Source of the DNA: Mesoterricola silvestris | GTDB taxonomy: Bacteria > Acidobacteriota > Holophagae > Holophagales > Holophagaceae | Assembly: GCF_030295405.1 (NCBI RefSeq) | Contig: NZ_AP027080.1 | Coordinates: 1,178,001 to 1,242,000, forward strand | Length of the DNA: 64,000 nt | Direction of reading: 5' to 3' | Part shown: piece after piece, positions 7,939 through 17,008 of the stretch | Numbering within the stretch: the stretch's first letter is position 1 | Layout of the letters: every line of letters starts with the position of its first letter | Made by a program: the position numbers and the translations under genes | Notes under the pieces: generated by a model | The model's database searches: none | Seen by the model: only the letters and a program-made list of their open reading frames with translations | Told to the model about the DNA's origin: nothing

Positions 7939-8577
7939 TCAGGGCCTTGCCAGGTATCCGGCGCCGTCCACCTGGGAGCCCCGGGCCGGGATGGCGGTGA
8001 GGGCGTCGTTCCAGCGGTTGAAGCGGGGCATCTCCAGGCCGAAGACGTCCAGGACCTTGCCGATGATGTGGCGGGTCATGTCCTCGATGGTGGCGGGGTG
8101 GTTGTAGAAGGTGAGCACCGGTGGCAGGAGGATCACGCCCATTTCCGTCACGGCCTGCATGTTGCGCAGGTGCACGGGGCTGAGGGGGGATTCGCGGGCC
8201 ACCAGGACCAGTTTGCGCCGCTCCTTGATGACCACGTCGGCGGCGCGCAGGAGGAGGTTCTCGGAATAGCCCGTGGCGATGCCGGCCACGGTCTTCATGC
8301 TGCAGGGGACCACCACCATGCCGGCGGTCCTGAAGGTGCCGCTGGCCACGAGGGCGCCCACGTCCTCGATGGGGTGCATGCGGGTGGCCAGGGCGGCCAC
8401 CTCCTCCATGCTGTAGGGGGTCTCGTGGGCGATGGTGCGGCGGCCTCCGTTGGAGACGACCAGGTGGGTCTCCCAGTCGGGGAAGCCCTGCATGGCCTTC
8501 AGGAGGTCGATGCCCAGGATCGCGCCGCTGGCGCCGCTGATGCCCACGACGAGGCGCTTCTTTTCGTTGGATTCCAT
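7939..8577 (-). CDS. ubiX: UbiX flavin prenyltransferase (hydroxyarylic acid decarboxylase subunit B)
   Basis: A 212-residue UbiX/BsdB homologue that joins dimethylallyl phosphate to FMN to make prenyl-FMN, the cofactor of UbiD-type decarboxylases. It has the N-terminal flavin-binding GISGASGAILG motif, the VVVPCSMKTVAGIATGYSENLLLRAADV segment in the middle and the conserved REXPLXXXHLRNM element, here RESPLSPVHLRNM. It is the second gene of a minus-strand operon, 62 bp after the anion symporter, with GGGAG before the ATG. The divergent operon beyond the LysR gene carries the UbiD-type catalytic subunit and subunit D, so the classical B-C-D set is present but split over two transcripts. Confidence 0.93.
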   Translation of the reverse strand: MESNEKKRLVVGISGASGAILGIDLLKAMQGFPDWETHLVVSNGGRRTIAHETPYSMEEVAALATRMHPIEDVGALVASGTFRTAGMVVVPCSMKTVAGIATGYSENLLLRAADVVIKERRKLVLVARESPLSPVHLRNMQAVTEMGVILLPPVLTFYNHPATIEDMTRHIIGKVLDVFGLEMPRFNRWNDALTAIPARGSQVDGAGYLARP

Positions 8578-8639
8578 GGGGCTCCCGGAGGGAAGGGGGC
8601 CTTCCCCCGGGAGGGGCTCCCGGGGGAAGGCGCGCGTCC

Positions 8640-10079
8640 TTAGATCAGGTGGATGAGCTTCCACCAGGTGATCTCCACGAGGACCGTGGTGATCAGCACG
8701 ATGACGGTGAGGGGGACGCCGAACTTGATGACGTCCATGTCGCCGTACTTGCCGCCGGAGTCGCCGGCGCCCACCAGGACATTCATGTGGTGGAAGGGCA
8801 GGATGAAGTGCATGCCCACGGCGGTGTACACCAGGAGCGCGGGGACCAGGGGATTGAGGCCCGTGCCGGCGGTGAACGCGATGATCGTGGGCGTGACGAT
8901 GCCCATGACGGCCAGGACGCTGCCCAGGCACATGTGGATGAGGACGGCGAAGCAGGTGATCATCAGGGCCAGCAGGTAGATGTTGTGGGGCACGGAGCTG
9001 GGCAGGAGGACCCCGGCCAGCCACTTGTTCATGCCGGTCACGGCGCCCACGGAGCCGATGCCCAGGGCCGCGGTGAGGAAGAACAGGGTCCCCAGGCCGA
9101 ACTTGCTCCAGTCGGGGGCCTTGAGCACATCGCCGATGCGGGGCATGGAAAGCAGGATGCCCGTGCCCAGCGCCACCCAGCCCGGGTGGATGTGGTGGAG
9201 GAAATCGGTCGCCCAGAGCACCAGGGCGATGGAGACCCAGAAGGTGACGCGCTTCTCGGCGCCGGACATGCCGCCCAGGCCCTTGAGCTGTTCGCGGATC
9301 TCGTCCTTCTCGATCCTGAAGTCCGCGGGGGCCTTGAAGAGGGTGATGTGCATGAAGAACGTGAGCAGGCTGGCGATGACGCCGGGGACGCCCATGTACA
9401 GGAGCCACTTCAGCCAGCTGGCTTCCTGGCCCGCGAAATTCAGGGCGATGGTGTTGATCATGCTGTCGCCGGTGAGCAGGATCATGGAGACGGGCACGGA
9501 ACTGGCGAAGACCGACAGGCCGATGGAGGCCGCGTACTTGGCGGGAAGCTTCGTCGCCTTGATGATGATGCCCATGACGGCCATGATCATGAACGAGCGC
9601 GGCCAGGGATGCGGGATCATGACGCTGAGGATGAAGCCCAGGATGTAGCCGGCGGCCACGATGCTGGTGAAGCTGTTCACGTACTTCAGGATGAAGTGGT
9701 AGGCGATGCGCTTGCCCAGGCCGGAGTTCTCCACGGCGGTGGCGATCATGTAGCCGCCCACGACGATGTAGATGAGCGGCGTGGTCCAGAGGCGGAACAC
9801 GACGCTGGGCTCGGCGGTCTTGGTGAGGACCCAGGCCAGCAACAGGAACAGGGCGCTGAAGCCGGGGTGGGCCACGCCCATGGCCCACCAGATGACGGCC
9901 AGGAGGCTGAGGGCGAGGCAGTGGCGGCCCTGGGGGGTGAGGCCGGGGCCCGCGGGCATGGCGAACCACACCAGGAGACAGACCACGATCCCCAGGATGG
10001 CGCCGATTTCGCGTTTGTAGCGCGTGAAGAACGAGGGCGGAGCGGGGGGCGCTCCAGCCGTTGCGGGGTCATTTGCCAC
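8640..10079 (-). CDS. DASS/SLC13-family anion:Na+ symporter (probable aromatic or dicarboxylic acid uptake)
   Basis: A 479-residue inner-membrane transporter with about 12 hydrophobic segments. The SLC13/CitT signature regions include LLTGDSMINTIALNF after VPVSMI and a C-terminal half with the MGIVTPTIIAFTAGTG helix-hairpin pattern. The family carries di- and tricarboxylates or sulfate with Na+ or in exchange. Being co-transcribed with ubiX and divergent from the LysR and decarboxylase genes, it most likely imports the carboxylic acid consumed by the decarboxylase, or exchanges it. That assignment is inference. Confidence 0.88.
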   Translation of the reverse strand: MANDPATAGAPPAPPSFFTRYKREIGAILGIVVCLLVWFAMPAGPGLTPQGRHCLALSLLAVIWWAMGVAHPGFSALFLLLAWVLTKTAEPSVVFRLWTTPLIYIVVGGYMIATAVENSGLGKRIAYHFILKYVNSFTSIVAAGYILGFILSVMIPHPWPRSFMIMAVMGIIIKATKLPAKYAASIGLSVFASSVPVSMILLTGDSMINTIALNFAGQEASWLKWLLYMGVPGVIASLLTFFMHITLFKAPADFRIEKDEIREQLKGLGGMSGAEKRVTFWVSIALVLWATDFLHHIHPGWVALGTGILLSMPRIGDVLKAPDWSKFGLGTLFFLTAALGIGSVGAVTGMNKWLAGVLLPSSVPHNIYLLALMITCFAVLIHMCLGSVLAVMGIVTPTIIAFTAGTGLNPLVPALLVYTAVGMHFILPFHHMNVLVGAGDSGGKYGDMDVIKFGVPLTVIVLITTVLVEITWWKLIHLI

Positions 10080-10503
10080 GGTGGGACTCCTTCATGGATT
10101 GGGGGAGAAATTCGGGCATTGCGGGGGAAGGGCGCCGGGAAGGGTTCACGTTCTGCATCCATGAACGGGTTTCCGGGCGCCGGGGTGGAGCATGGAATTG
10201 CCGCCGGCGCGGAGGGGGCGCGCGGCGCACATCACACGATCAGCAAGGGTCCTGACTTTGGTTCCGGGCCGTGCCGCAGGGGCACGGGCCAGCATCGCGG
10301 AGAGGAAGCACATCCTCCCGGGTTTCCGGGTATGTAAGGCACGATGGGCGCAGGCCGCCTGGTCGTCCAATAGGAATTTGATGGTTGATTGATACAAAAA
10401 ACCGATCATGCTCCTTTTCCCCTGGGAAACCAGGACCATGGCCTAAGATAAAAGATTCAGAACCCCAGCCTCGGGATGAATCGAACATCCATCACGGTGA
10501 GTC
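10080..10503. promoter_or_regulatory. Divergent regulatory region between the symporter-ubiX operon and lysR
   Basis: No gene is seen in these 424 bp. Visible structure includes CTGCATCCATGAAC (10153-10166), repeated exactly at 11478-11491 before the decarboxylase operon and nested here in a GTTCA/TGAAC inverted repeat on the minus strand. There is also a 7-bp hairpin CCGTGCC/GGCACGG (10269-10287). Near 10378-10397 a degenerate TTGAT-rich element resembles the LysR-type site at 11405-11425. These are candidate binding sites for the LysR protein, unproven. Confidence 0.5.
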
Positions 10504-11388
10504 ATGGAACTCAGACAGCTGAAGTACTTCGTCGCCACCGCGGAAGAGCTTCATTTCCGAAAGGCGGCCGAACGGGTCCACGTGGCCCAGCCCGCCCTGA
10601 GCCAGGCCATTCACCAGCTGGAGGAGGAGATCGGGACGCTGCTCTTCGAACGCACCAACCGCAAGGTGATCCTCACGCCTGCGGGCAGGGTGTTCTACGC
10701 GCGGGCCAAGGTGATGGCGGACAACGCGTGCATGGCGGTGCGCGAGGCCCGCGGCGTGGGCCGGGGCGACGCGGGCACCATCGCCATCGGGTTCATCAGC
10801 ACCGCGGCCCTGAAGGTGCTCCCCGCCGCGCTCCGCCATTTCAAGGACGTGATTCCCACCGCCCAGGTGGAACTGTGCGAACTGGGGCCCGGCGAGCAGA
10901 TGGATGAACTGGCCCGGGGCCACCTGGACATCGGCCTCACGATCTCCGAAGTGCTGGACGAGGGCTACCGGGTGCTGGAGATCTGCCGGGAACCGCTCAT
11001 CGCGGCCCTGCCGGATACGCCCGCCTTCGCCGCCCTGGAACGCGTGGATCTCAGGGCCGTGTCCGGCGAGACCGTGATCACGCCGCTGCGGCACCCCCGC
11101 CGCGGCTACTACGAGACGGTGGCGGACGCGTACCGCAGGGCCGGCGTGAAGCCCGCGAACATCCAGTGCGTGCGCATGATCCAGACGGGCCTCATGCTGG
11201 TGCAGGCCGGCCTGGGCGTGTCCCTCATCCCGGAGTCCTTCACCCAGATCCAGCTCAAGGGCGTCATCTACCGCCCCCTGGTGGATCCCGCGCCGGAGAT
11301 CGCGGTCAGCGCCGTGTGGCGCCAGGACAACGAGACGCCGCTCCTGCAGAAGTTCATCTCGGAATTCATCGAGGTCTTTCCGCGCTGA
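10504..11388 (+). CDS. LysR-family transcriptional regulator of the decarboxylase locus
   Basis: 294 residues. The N-terminal winged helix has the classic LysR pattern (MELRQLKYFVATAEELHFRKAAE, then QPALSQAIHQLEEEIG and LFERT, residues 1-50). The effector domain follows from about 90 to 294 and contains GFISTAALKVLP, as in BenM/CatM-like proteins that bind aromatic acids. It lies between two operons with related functions, divergent from the symporter-ubiX pair and 205 bp before ubiD on the same strand. A T-N11-A palindrome in the downstream gap is the likely operator. The effector is probably the hydroxyaromatic acid itself (inference). Confidence 0.92.
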   Translation: MELRQLKYFVATAEELHFRKAAERVHVAQPALSQAIHQLEEEIGTLLFERTNRKVILTPAGRVFYARAKVMADNACMAVREARGVGRGDAGTIAIGFISTAALKVLPAALRHFKDVIPTAQVELCELGPGEQMDELARGHLDIGLTISEVLDEGYRVLEICREPLIAALPDTPAFAALERVDLRAVSGETVITPLRHPRRGYYETVADAYRRAGVKPANIQCVRMIQTGLMLVQAGLGVSLIPESFTQIQLKGVIYRPLVDPAPEIAVSAVWRQDNETPLLQKFISEFIEVFPR

Positions 11389-11404
11389 ACGCGCCGCGGC
11401 GCCG

Positions 11405-11425
11405 TTGATCGTAATTGGTGATCAA
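11405..11425 (+). promoter_or_regulatory. LysR-type operator upstream of ubiD
   Basis: Perfect inverted repeat TTGATC (11405-11410) and GATCAA (11420-11425), spacer 9 nt, containing the T-N11-A core that LysR proteins recognise. It lies about 170 bp before the decarboxylase ATG and directly after the lysR stop codon. An A/T-rich stretch just downstream (CAAATATGTATTGG) could be the promoter. Confidence 0.65.
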
Positions 11426-11593
11426 TCGGTCCGCAAATATGTATTGGACGCTCCGGCACCCCGGGCCAATTCTTGTCCTGCATCCATGAACAGCAGGGCT
11501 GAGTTCCCAGGAGGGCCCCCGGAGATCCAGGGGGGACGTTCGTCGAAAAACGGATCGACTCGCAAACCAATAGCCAGAAATGGAGAACCTTCA

Positions 11594-13072
11594 ATGTCTG
11601 AAGCCGGTGTGAAAGATATCCAGGTCCCGTCGGGCAAGACGGGCACCACCAAGGCCTACCACGACCTCCGCAGCTTCCTCGCCACCCTCGAAGCCGAAGG
11701 GCAGCTGGTCCGCGTCAAGAACGAAGTGGACCCCGAGGAGATCGGCGCCGCCGGGCGCGCCTCGGCCAACCTCAAGAACGGTCCCGCCGTCTTCTTCGAG
11801 AAGGTCAAGGGCTACAAGAACCCCGTGGTGACCAACGTCCACGGCAGCTGGGCCAACCACGCCCTCATGATGGGCATGGACAAGGACACGCCCGTCAAGG
11901 AGCAGTTCCTCGAACTCTCCCGCCGCTGGGATCTCTATCCCGTGGCCCCCAAGCGCGTGCCCACCGCCCCGGTGAACGAGAACACCGTCACCGAGAACAT
12001 CAACATCTTCGACATCATCTCGCTGTACCGCATCAACACCTACGACTCCGGGTGCTTCCTCTCCAAGGCCTGCATCGTCTCCGCCGACCCCGAGGATCCC
12101 ACCAGCTACGGCAAGACCAACCTCGGCACCTACCGCATGCAGGTCAAGGGCAAGGACAAGCTGGGCATCCAGGCCCTGCCGTTCCATGACATCGGCCTCC
12201 AGCTGAGCAAGGCCGAGGCCCTGAACCAGCCCGTGCCCATCGCCATCTGCCTGGGCTGCGACCCCATCACCACCTTCATGGCCTCCACCCCCATCCGGTA
12301 CGACCAGTCCGAGTACGACTACGTCGGCGCCCTGAACAACGGCGTGCCCATGGAGATCACCAAGTCCGCCACCCTGGGCCTGGAGATCCCCGCCGGCTGC
12401 GAGATCTGCATCGAGGGCTACATCGAGCCCCGCCTGCGCGAGTGCGAAGGCCCCTTCGGCGAGTTCCCCGGCTCCTACTCCGGCGCCCGGCTCCAGGCCG
12501 TGGTGCGCATCACCGCCATCTCCCACCGGAACAATCCCGTCTTCGAGAACCTCTACCTGGGCATCCCCTGGTCCGAGATCGACTACCTCATGGCCCTGAA
12601 CACGTCCGTGCCCCTCTACAAGATGCTCAAGGACACGTTCCCCGAGGTGCAGGCCGTCAACGCGATGTACACCCACGGCATCGGCGTCATCGTCTCCACC
12701 AAGGTCCGCTTCGGCGGCTTCGGCAAGGCCGTGGCCATGCGCCTCCTGACCACGCCCCACGGCATGGCCTACAACAAGATCATCATCGTCGTGGACGAGT
12801 TCGTCGATCCGTTCAACCTCGAGCAGGTGATGTGGGCCATGACCACCCGCGTCGACCCCGACAAGGACGTGAGCGTCATCAAGAACTGCCCCGGCATGCC
12901 CCTGGACCCCTCCTCCAACCCTCCGGGCATGCACAACAAGCTCATCATCGACGCCACCACGCCCAAGGCCCCGGAGATCGTCTCCCGCGAGACCGAGCTC
13001 CTCACGCCCCCCGCCGGCACCGAGAAGTGGGAGGAGATCATCTCCCAGCTCGTCAAGGCCGCCCGCAAGTAG
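11594..13072 (+). CDS. bsdC: UbiD-family non-oxidative hydroxyarylic acid decarboxylase, catalytic subunit C (4-hydroxybenzoate/vanillate type)
   Basis: 492 residues, near the 470-490 of BsdC/VdcC/ShdC enzymes. It removes CO2 from a hydroxylated benzoate using prenyl-FMN and a divalent metal. The paired active-site glutamates are in EGPFGEFPG (the E-x4-E motif matching Glu277/Glu282 of fungal Fdc1), and the metal/cofactor region in NLGTYRMQV is intact. The ATG at 11594 is supported by GGAG 8 nt upstream. Subunit D follows at 36 bp and ribBA after that, with UbiX on the divergent operon. The presence of subunit D points to the BsdBCD-type phenolic acid decarboxylases rather than to ubiquinone synthesis. 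Candidate substrates are 4-hydroxybenzoate, vanillate and protocatechuate; sequence does not choose between them. Confidence 0.93.
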   Translation: MSEAGVKDIQVPSGKTGTTKAYHDLRSFLATLEAEGQLVRVKNEVDPEEIGAAGRASANLKNGPAVFFEKVKGYKNPVVTNVHGSWANHALMMGMDKDTPVKEQFLELSRRWDLYPVAPKRVPTAPVNENTVTENINIFDIISLYRINTYDSGCFLSKACIVSADPEDPTSYGKTNLGTYRMQVKGKDKLGIQALPFHDIGLQLSKAEALNQPVPIAICLGCDPITTFMASTPIRYDQSEYDYVGALNNGVPMEITKSATLGLEIPAGCEICIEGYIEPRLRECEGPFGEFPGSYSGARLQAVVRITAISHRNNPVFENLYLGIPWSEIDYLMALNTSVPLYKMLKDTFPEVQAVNAMYTHGIGVIVSTKVRFGGFGKAVAMRLLTTPHGMAYNKIIIVVDEFVDPFNLEQVMWAMTTRVDPDKDVSVIKNCPGMPLDPSSNPPGMHNKLIIDATTPKAPEIVSRETELLTPPAGTEKWEEIISQLVKAARK

Positions 13073-13108
13073 CCCCCACCCGAAACCCCGAATCGAAAGG
13101 AAACGATC

Positions 13109-13333
13109 ATGATCTGCCCGCGCTGCGATACCGACAAGGTCGAAGTCATGGCGACGTCGCCCGTCGGCCACGTCTGGGAGCTGTACCTGTGCAAGACCTG
13201 CACCTACTCCTGGCGCTCCACCGAGACCCCCAACAAGACCGATCCCAAGCTCTATAACCACAAGTTCAAGATCAAGCCCGAGACCATCCCCAGCATGCTG
13301 GTGATCCCCCCGGTGCCGCCCCTCAAGGCGTAG
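13109..13333 (+). CDS. bsdD: Hydroxyarylic acid decarboxylase subunit D (zinc-ribbon-like small subunit)
   Basis: A 74-residue protein that begins [15 protein letters not shown] and contains CPRC and CKTC pairs spaced like a zinc ribbon, the hallmark of BsdD/VdcD. These small proteins accompany the C subunit in the reversible 4-hydroxybenzoate and vanillate decarboxylases; their exact role is not settled. AAAGGAAACGATC precedes the ATG. Its presence is the best evidence that the neighbouring UbiD homologue acts on a free hydroxybenzoate. Confidence 0.92.
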   Translation: MICPRCDTDKVEVMATSPVGHVWELYLCKTCTYSWRSTETPNKTDPKLYNHKFKIKPETIPSMLVIPPVPPLKA

Positions 13334-13407
13334 GTTCCCATGACCGTCGCGGGCGGGGAGGCCTTCCGGCCCCCTGCCCGCGGCGGCCCCGCATAAGGCC
13401 AAGACCC

Positions 13408-14610
13408 ATGACTCTCTCGCGCATCGAGGACGCCCTCGCCGATATCCGCAACGGAAAGATGGTCATCCTCGTGGATGACGAGGACCGCGAGAACGAGGGC
13501 GACCTCACCATCGCGGCCGAGCACGTCACGCCGGAGGCCATCAATTTCATGGCCCGCCACGGCCGGGGCCTGGTGTGCCTGAGCCTGACCCGGACCAAGG
13601 CCGAATCCCTGGGTCTGGCCCCCATGGTCAGCGACAATTCCTCGCCCTTCCAGACGGCCTTCACGATCTCCATCGAGGCCCGGGAGGGCGTCACCACGGG
13701 CATCTCCGCCTTCGACCGCGCCACCACGATCCTCACGGCCGTGGACCCCGCGGCGACGGCTGAGGACCTCGTGCACCCCGGCCACGTGTTCCCCCTCATC
13801 GCCCGGGACGGCGGCGTGCTGGTGCGCACGGGGCAGACGGAAGGCTCCGTGGACCTGGCCCGCCTGGCCGGGCTGGCCCCCGCGGGGGTCATCTGCGAGA
13901 TCATGAAGGACGACGGCACCATGGCGCGCATGCCGGACCTGGAGGTCTTCGCCGCCGAGCACGGCCTGCGGATCATCTCGGTCAAGGACCTCATCGCCTA
14001 CCGCCTCCACAACGAGCGCAACATCACCCGCCTGGGCGAGACCGCCATGCCCCTCAAGGTGGGCACGTTCCGGGCCGTCGCCTACCACGACGGCGTCACA
14101 GGCGAGACCCACATCGCCCTCGTGAAGGGGCGCATCGACCCGGCCCAGCCGGTGCTGGTGCGGGTCCACAGCGAGTGCCTCACCGGCGACGCCTTCGGCT
14201 CCATGCGATGCGACTGCGGCGAGCAGCTCCAGTCGGCGCTGCGGCTCATCGAGGCGGAGGGCACGGGGATCCTGCTGTACATGCGCCAGGAGGGCCGGGG
14301 CATCGGCCTGGGCAACAAGATCCAGGCCTACGAGCTCCAGGACCGGGGCTTCGACACCGTCGAGGCCAACGAGAAGCTCGGATTCAAGGCCGACCTGCGG
14401 GACTACGGGGTCGGCGCCCAGATCCTCCGGGACCTGGGGGTGGTGGACCTGCGGCTCCTCACCAACAACCCCAAGAAGATCGTCGGGCTCGAAGGCTACG
14501 GCCTCCGGGTGGTTGAGCGCGTGCCCATCGAGGTGGAGTCCCGCACCAGCAACATCCGGTACCTGCGCACCAAGAAGCGAAAGATGGGGCACCTCCTGAA
14601 CATGGTGTAG
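13408..14610 (+). CDS. ribBA: Bifunctional 3,4-dihydroxy-2-butanone-4-phosphate synthase / GTP cyclohydrolase II (RibBA)
   Basis: 400 residues. The N-terminal DHBP synthase domain (1 to about 200) has the acidic [11 protein letters not shown] loop. The C-terminal GTP cyclohydrolase II domain has the zinc cysteines in [18 protein letters not shown], the catalytic [12 protein letters not shown] and the distal LLTNNPKK. Together they make both precursors of riboflavin, from ribulose-5-phosphate and GTP. The gene follows subunit D by 74 bp in the same orientation. FMN is the substrate UbiX prenylates, so co-expression would raise cofactor supply for the decarboxylase. No FMN riboswitch (RFN element) is visible upstream; only a GC-rich hairpin lies in the gap. 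Confidence 0.95.
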   Translation: MTLSRIEDALADIRNGKMVILVDDEDRENEGDLTIAAEHVTPEAINFMARHGRGLVCLSLTRTKAESLGLAPMVSDNSSPFQTAFTISIEAREGVTTGISAFDRATTILTAVDPAATAEDLVHPGHVFPLIARDGGVLVRTGQTEGSVDLARLAGLAPAGVICEIMKDDGTMARMPDLEVFAAEHGLRIISVKDLIAYRLHNERNITRLGETAMPLKVGTFRAVAYHDGVTGETHIALVKGRIDPAQPVLVRVHSECLTGDAFGSMRCDCGEQLQSALRLIEAEGTGILLYMRQEGRGIGLGNKIQAYELQDRGFDTVEANEKLGFKADLRDYGVGAQILRDLGVVDLRLLTNNPKKIVGLEGYGLRVVERVPIEVESRTSNIRYLRTKKRKMGHLLNMV

Positions 14611-14645
14611 CCCCGATCCATCCGATCCCATTCGAGAGGAAACCC

Positions 14646-15896
14646 ATGAACCATCGAACCGCGTTCCGCGTGGCAGGCGCCCTGGCCTTCCCCGTGCTGC
14701 TTTCGGCCCAGGCCAGCCCCGTGCAGATCTACGGCACGCTCCTGCCCTTCCTGGACAACGTCCAGACCTCGGGCGCCACCGCTCCCGGGCTCTCCCCCGC
14801 CACGGGCGGCGCGAGCCTGGTGCCGGCCTCCGCCTACACGGGCATCAACCTTCCCAGCCGCAACCGCATCACCTCGGGCACCTCGAACCTGGGCTTCCGG
14901 GGCTCCTTCGCCATCACATCCGAGCTGAAGGTCGTGTTCCAGATCGAGAGCGCCGTGAGCCCCGACGGGGACGCCCCCAACACGCTGGCCGGGCGCAACA
15001 GCCGCCTGGGCCTGGAAGGCTCCTGGGGCACCGTCTTCTACGGCAACTGGGACACCCCCTACAAGTTCCCCCTCCTGGCCGTGGGCCCCCTGCGCGGCCT
15101 GAGCCCCTTCGACAACGCCCTCACCACCAGCCCCGGCTTCAACGTGCCCGGCACCACCACCCAGTCCGGGCGCGTCAACGGCAAGGCCGACGCTGCCTTC
15201 AACCGCAGGCAGGGCAACAGCGTCCAGTACTGGAGCCCCGACATGGGCGGCCTCAGCGTGCGCGTCGCCTATTCCGTCAACGAGGGGCGGACGGTGGCCT
15301 CCGCCACGGCCCCGTCCATCAGCCCCGATATCCTCTCCGGTCTGGTGTCCTACCGGAACGGACCCCTGACCCTGAGCCTCGGGTACGAGCGCCACAACGA
15401 CTACTTCGGCCTTTCGCAGCTGGGAGGCGCGGCCGGCGCCACCCTCACCAACGCCTCCTCCCACGACGAGGGCCAGGAGCTGGTGGCTTCCTGGACCTTC
15501 CCCACGGGCACCAAGGTCTCGGGCATCGTGGAGAACCTCACCTACGACACGGACGACACGGTCGTGGGCAACGTCAACCAGTACAAGCGCTTCGCCTGGT
15601 ACACCCTGGTCCAGCAGCGCTTCGGGCCCCACCAGGTCTTCGCGTCCTTCGGGCAGGCCTCCAACGGAAGCTGCACCCGGGTGGGGGGCGCGCCCGCGTC
15701 CACCGACGGCCTGGCCGGCAGGCAGTTCTCCCTGGGCTACACCTACGCCCTGAGCCGGACCGCGGATCTCTTCGTGTCGTACTACGGCATGAACAACGAC
15801 CGCTCCGCCTCGTACGCCGTCTTCCCCTCCCCGGGGACCGTCGCGCCCGGGGCCAGCACCAAGGGCTTCGGCATGGGCCTGCTCTACGCGTTCTGA
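14646..15896 (+). CDS. Gram-negative general porin (Porin_4/OmpC-like)
   Basis: A 416-residue outer-membrane protein with a cleavable signal peptide ending at LLSAQA, then VQIYGTLLPFLDNV, the typical first beta-strand of trimeric porins. NLGFRGSFAI, GRNSRLGLEGSWGTVFYGNWDTP and the final LLYAF also fit, with C-terminal Phe as the barrel-assembly signal. GAGAGGAAACCC precedes the ATG. It lies between ribBA and ribD in the decarboxylase operon and probably admits the aromatic acid across the outer membrane. Its TGA overlaps the ribD ATG by one base. Confidence 0.9.
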   Translation: MNHRTAFRVAGALAFPVLLSAQASPVQIYGTLLPFLDNVQTSGATAPGLSPATGGASLVPASAYTGINLPSRNRITSGTSNLGFRGSFAITSELKVVFQIESAVSPDGDAPNTLAGRNSRLGLEGSWGTVFYGNWDTPYKFPLLAVGPLRGLSPFDNALTTSPGFNVPGTTTQSGRVNGKADAAFNRRQGNSVQYWSPDMGGLSVRVAYSVNEGRTVASATAPSISPDILSGLVSYRNGPLTLSLGYERHNDYFGLSQLGGAAGATLTNASSHDEGQELVASWTFPTGTKVSGIVENLTYDTDDTVVGNVNQYKRFAWYTLVQQRFGPHQVFASFGQASNGSCTRVGGAPASTDGLAGRQFSLGYTYALSRTADLFVSYYGMNNDRSASYAVFPSPGTVAPGASTKGFGMGLLYAF

Positions 15897-17008
15897 TGGA
15901 AGGGCAGGGCGACCTGATCTGGAGCGCCGCCACCGGCGGACCCTGGCCTGATCCGGGCCTAGCCGGGGGCGACGCCCGTTTCATGGCCCTGGCGCTCCGG
16001 GCGGCCACGGCCGGGGTGGGGCTGTCCAGCCCGAATCCTCCGGTGGGATGCGTGCTGGAGCGGGACGGGCGGGTCCTCGGCACGGGGGTCCACCTCCAGG
16101 CCGGGGGCCCCCACGCCGAGGTGCTGGCCCTGGCCGACGCCCTGGACCGGGGCGAGTCGCCGGCCGGGGCCACCGCCTACGTGACCCTGGAGCCCTGCTG
16201 CCACCAGGGGCGCACGCCCCCATGCACCGCGGCCCTGCTCAGGGCCGGGGTGGCCCGGGTGGTGGTGGGCGTGCGGGACCCCAATCCCCGGGTGGCCGGG
16301 GGCGGCATCGCCGCCCTCAGGGGCCGGGGGGTCGCGGTGACCGAGGGCGTCCTGGGCGGGGCCTGCGCGGCCTTCCACGCCCCCTTCTTCAAGTTCATGA
16401 CCCGGGGCCTGCCCTGGGTGACCTTCCTCCTGGCGCCGCGGGAGCCGGGGCCCGCGTCCCGGCGCATCGGCCTCGCCCTGCGCCGGTGCGCCGACGCCGT
16501 CGTCATCGGCCGCAGGACGGCGGAGGTGCACGACCCCGATCTCCAGGACGGGTGGCCCGCCCCCGCTCCGCCCCACCGCGTCCTCCGGCGCGTGGTGCTG
16601 GATCCCGAAGCCCGCCTGGACCCCTTCCGCCGGGCGTGGCGCCCCCTGGAGGGCCAGCCCTCCCTGCGGGCCACCCTGGAGGTGGCCCAGGTCCTCCGCG
16701 GGGTGGAGGACCTCCGCCCAGGCCCAGGCCCCGGCGGACTCTGCCTCGACGCCCTCCTGCGGGGCCTGGCGGCCCGGGGCGCGGGGCGGGTGCTCTTCGA
16801 GGGGGGCGAGGAACTGGCGCGCACCCTCATGGCCCAGGGCCTGGTGGACGAATTCCACCGCTTCCGTCCCCCCGGCCCTCTGGAACCCCCCTACCGGGAC
16901 CCGCTGCTGCGCTGGGCGGGGAGGCCCCGGCTGAGGGTGGCGATCCCCGGGGGAAACTGGGAGATCCTAGGGCAGTACCCCCAGCTCCAGGCGGGACGGG
17001 TGTCCTGA
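15896..17008 (+). CDS. ribD: RibD-like riboflavin deaminase/reductase with divergent reductase domain
   Basis: 370 residues. The deaminase domain (about 25-145) is intact, with zinc ligands in HAEVLAL and PCCHQGRTPPC. The reductase domain should begin with a K-x-A-x-S-x-DG substrate and NADPH motif after PWVT; here that stretch reads LLAPREPGPASRR and the motif is missing, although GAGRVLFEGGEELA near the end is kept. So deaminase activity is likely and reductase activity doubtful. The start ATG overlaps the porin stop (TGATG), so translation is coupled. Its 3' end overlaps the convergent hydrolase by 42 bp. Confidence 0.85.
   Translation: MEGQGDLIWSAATGGPWPDPGLAGGDARFMALALRAATAGVGLSSPNPPVGCVLERDGRVLGTGVHLQAGGPHAEVLALADALDRGESPAGATAYVTLEPCCHQGRTPPCTAALLRAGVARVVVGVRDPNPRVAGGGIAALRGRGVAVTEGVLGGACAAFHAPFFKFMTRGLPWVTFLLAPREPGPASRRIGLALRRCADAVVIGRRTAEVHDPDLQDGWPAPAPPHRVLRRVVLDPEARLDPFRRAWRPLEGQPSLRATLEVAQVLRGVEDLRPGPGPGGLCLDALLRGLAARGAGRVLFEGGEELARTLMAQGLVDEFHRFRPPGPLEPPYRDPLLRWAGRPRLRVAIPGGNWEILGQYPQLQAGRVS

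Noticed and set aside
13334-13407. A possible FMN riboswitch before ribBA
   Set aside because: Only a GC-rich hairpin is visible; the conserved RFN-element core sequences and the space they need (over 130 nt) are missing.
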